From: JBCDCB01 sp039182735 | Lineage (GTDB): Bacteria; Planctomycetota; Phycisphaerae; Phycisphaerales; UBA1924 | NCBI GenBank assembly: GCA_039182735.1 | Contig: JBCDCB010000015.1 | Coordinates: 1-60,122 of the forward strand | Length of the DNA stretch: 60,122 nt | Direction: 5' to 3' | Shown: piece by piece, positions 58,937 through 60,122 of the stretch | Layout of the letters: each line of letters starts with the position of its first letter | Numbering within the stretch: the stretch's first letter is position 1 | Made by a program: the position numbers and the translations under genes | The notes under the pieces: model-generated | The model's database searches: none | What the model saw: only the letters and a program-made list of their open reading frames with translations | What the model was told of the DNA's origin: nothing

Positions 58937-59671
58937 TCACCCGCCGGGCGCATCGCCGCACGTCGGCTCCATCGGCTCTGACCACGCGTTATCCATGTGA
59001 CGCACGATCTTGCCCGTCTCCACGTAGATCACCTGCTCCGCGACGTTCGTGCAGTGGTCCGCGATCCGTCCGAGCAGGTACGCCACCTTCGACAGCGTCA
59101 GCGCGTAGTCGGGCGTGTGCTCGCCCGCGGCGAGGCTCTCCTCGACCTCACGCAGGATCGCGTTGCGAAACATCTCCGTCGCGTCGTCCGTCGCGAGCAC
59201 GATCCGCGCCACTTCCACGTCGCGCGAACCCAGCGCCGCCTTTGTGTTGCTCACGATCCCGATGATCGAGTTGCCCATCACTTCGAACTTCGCCGGCGGG
59301 CTGGCGCTCAGGGCGCGGAACGGCTCGATGCGTTCGGCCACGCCCACCGCCAGGTCCGCGATCCGCTCGAGTTCGTTGTTCACCTTGACGATCGTCAGGA
59401 TCATCCGCAGGTCGTACGCCGTCATCTCGCTGACCGTCGCCACCGCGTCGCTGAGGATCGACACCGCGTGACGCTCGATCTCGATGTCGCGGTTGTCGAT
59501 CGCCTCGTCGTCGGTGATGACCCGTGCCGCGGCGTCGGCGTCTTTCTCGAAGATCGAGCGCACGGCGCGCTCCACGAGGCCGTGCACCGCTTCGCCCTGC
59601 TCGACGAGCATCTCGTGCAGCTTCGCGACTCGCTCATCGATCGGGGTGTCGGATCCGGGCACGCGTCGCAC
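58937..59671 (-). CDS. phoU: phosphate-signalling complex protein PhoU
   Basis: A 244-residue PhoU, a two-bundle all-helical metal-binding protein that restrains phosphate uptake and PhoR signalling. The repeats VNNELERIADLAVGVAERI and LLGRIADHCTNVAEQVIYVE are the two E/DxxxD metal motifs. The pst phosphate transporter genes usually beside it are absent from the window, unless they lie elsewhere. It is upstream of the pyrophosphorylase gene and divergent from eno. Confidence 0.93.
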   Translation of the reverse strand: MRRVPGSDTPIDERVAKLHEMLVEQGEAVHGLVERAVRSIFEKDADAAARVITDDEAIDNRDIEIERHAVSILSDAVATVSEMTAYDLRMILTIVKVNNELERIADLAVGVAERIEPFRALSASPPAKFEVMGNSIIGIVSNTKAALGSRDVEVARIVLATDDATEMFRNAILREVEESLAAGEHTPDYALTLSKVAYLLGRIADHCTNVAEQVIYVETGKIVRHMDNAWSEPMEPTCGDAPGG

Positions 59672-59798
59672 CTCCTCGCGGCTCCTCGCCGCGTCGCATG
59701 ATCCTACCTCGTGCGGGCCGCCGAGCGATCGCTAGACTCCGCGCCTGCCGGGCGACGCACGCCCGCTCAACCCCCTCAAGATTGTCAGGAGAGATGAG

Positions 59799-60122
59799 AT
59801 GGCCTTCGAAATCGAGCTGGTCCACGGTCGGCAGATCCTCGACTCGCGCGGCAACCCGACCGTCGAGGTCGAAGTCATGCTCACGGGGGGCGCCATCGGA
59901 CGCGCCGCCGTCCCCTCCGGCGCCTCCACCGGCGAGAACGAAGCTGTCGAACTCCGCGATGGAGACGCCTCCGAGTGGATGGGCAAGGGCGTTTCCAAAG
60001 CCGTCCACAACGTCAACGACCGCATCGGGCCCGAACTCATCGGGCTCGACGCGCGCGACCAGGAAGAGGTGGACAGCCTCATGCTCTCCATCGACGGCAC
60101 GCCCAACAAGGGCGAAATGGGC
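59799..60122 (+). CDS. eno: enolase, 5' part (runs off the window)
   Basis: The first 108 codons of enolase, which interconverts 2-phosphoglycerate and phosphoenolpyruvate. The N-terminal blocks VHGRQILDSRGNPTVEVEV and RAAVPSGASTGENEAVELRD are unmistakable. CAGGAGAGATGAG precedes the ATG. The remaining 320 or so residues lie beyond the right edge. It is divergent from phoU, with 127 intergenic bases that should hold its promoter. Confidence 0.97.
   Translation, partial: MAFEIELVHGRQILDSRGNPTVEVEVMLTGGAIGRAAVPSGASTGENEAVELRDGDASEWMGKGVSKAVHNVNDRIGPELIGLDARDQEEVDSLMLSIDGTPNKGEMG

Overview
This 60-kb, GC-rich window most resembles a Planctomycetes chromosome, probably class Phycisphaerae. That is inference from content: several secreted proteins end in a PxPx motif, a hydrophobic stretch and an Arg-rich tail (PEP-CTERM-like sorting signals), a large secreted glycosidase carries dockerin-like Ca-binding repeats, and many genes have GTG starts and long spurious antisense frames typical of very high third-position GC. 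No rRNA gene is present to settle the lineage.

Layout. Positions 1-2,573 are the end of an integrated mobile element: the 3' half of a tRNA-Lys gene, a small DNA-binding-type protein, a structured non-coding stretch, an excisionase-like helix-turn-helix protein and a tyrosine integrase whose 3' end runs into an intact tRNA-Glu(CTC) gene. From 2,574 on the DNA looks like host chromosome. 2.7-12.9 kb: a membrane glycosyltransferase, an iodotyrosine-deiodinase-like flavoprotein, a thioesterase, the PrkA kinase, a nucleotide-transporter-like membrane protein, a Tat-exported epimerase and TrmB. 13-17 kb: a YggS-type PLP protein, peroxiredoxin, phosphoglycerate mutase GpmI and an SDR. 17-25 kb: a GH35-like protein with altered catalytic positions, a TolC/HlyD pair and an HD-GYP protein. 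25-34.6 kb: UvrC without its usual C-terminal tail in a four-gene operon, a pseudopilin-like pair, the S41 protease-TsaD-release-factor-like operon and HflX. 34.6-44 kb: a PEP-CTERM protein, tRNA-Thr(CGT), an epimerase, a potassium channel, a fasciclin protein, a RimB/RimK pair in which RimK carries an added TrkA-C (RCK_C) domain, and a secreted GH31 glycosidase. 44-52 kb: dUTPase, a CapD-type sugar dehydratase without membrane segments, a secreted alpha/beta-hydrolase-fold protein lacking its Ser nucleophile, NuoI, glycerate kinase and two more PEP-CTERM proteins. 52-60 kb: an SDR, an orphan iron-type binding protein, pyruvate kinase, CinA, a UDP-sugar pyrophosphorylase, PhoU and the start of enolase.

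How it fits together. The chromosomal part is mostly housekeeping. Lower-glycolysis steps recur at separate loci (gpmI, glycerate kinase, pyk, eno). Envelope and secretion functions recur too: three sorted proteins, two large glycoside-hydrolase-like proteins, a periplasmic protease, an efflux pair and sugar-nucleotide enzymes. Convergent genes are packed very tightly, and clear terminator hairpins appear in only a few places.

Most worth a second look: the RimB/RimK-RCK_C pair, the deiodinase homologue with its full substrate-binding triad, the integrase whose C-terminus is encoded by host tRNA DNA, two enzyme-like secreted or sugar-active proteins missing catalytic residues, and the short UvrC. 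I did not recognise a defence system, CRISPR array or biosynthetic cluster.
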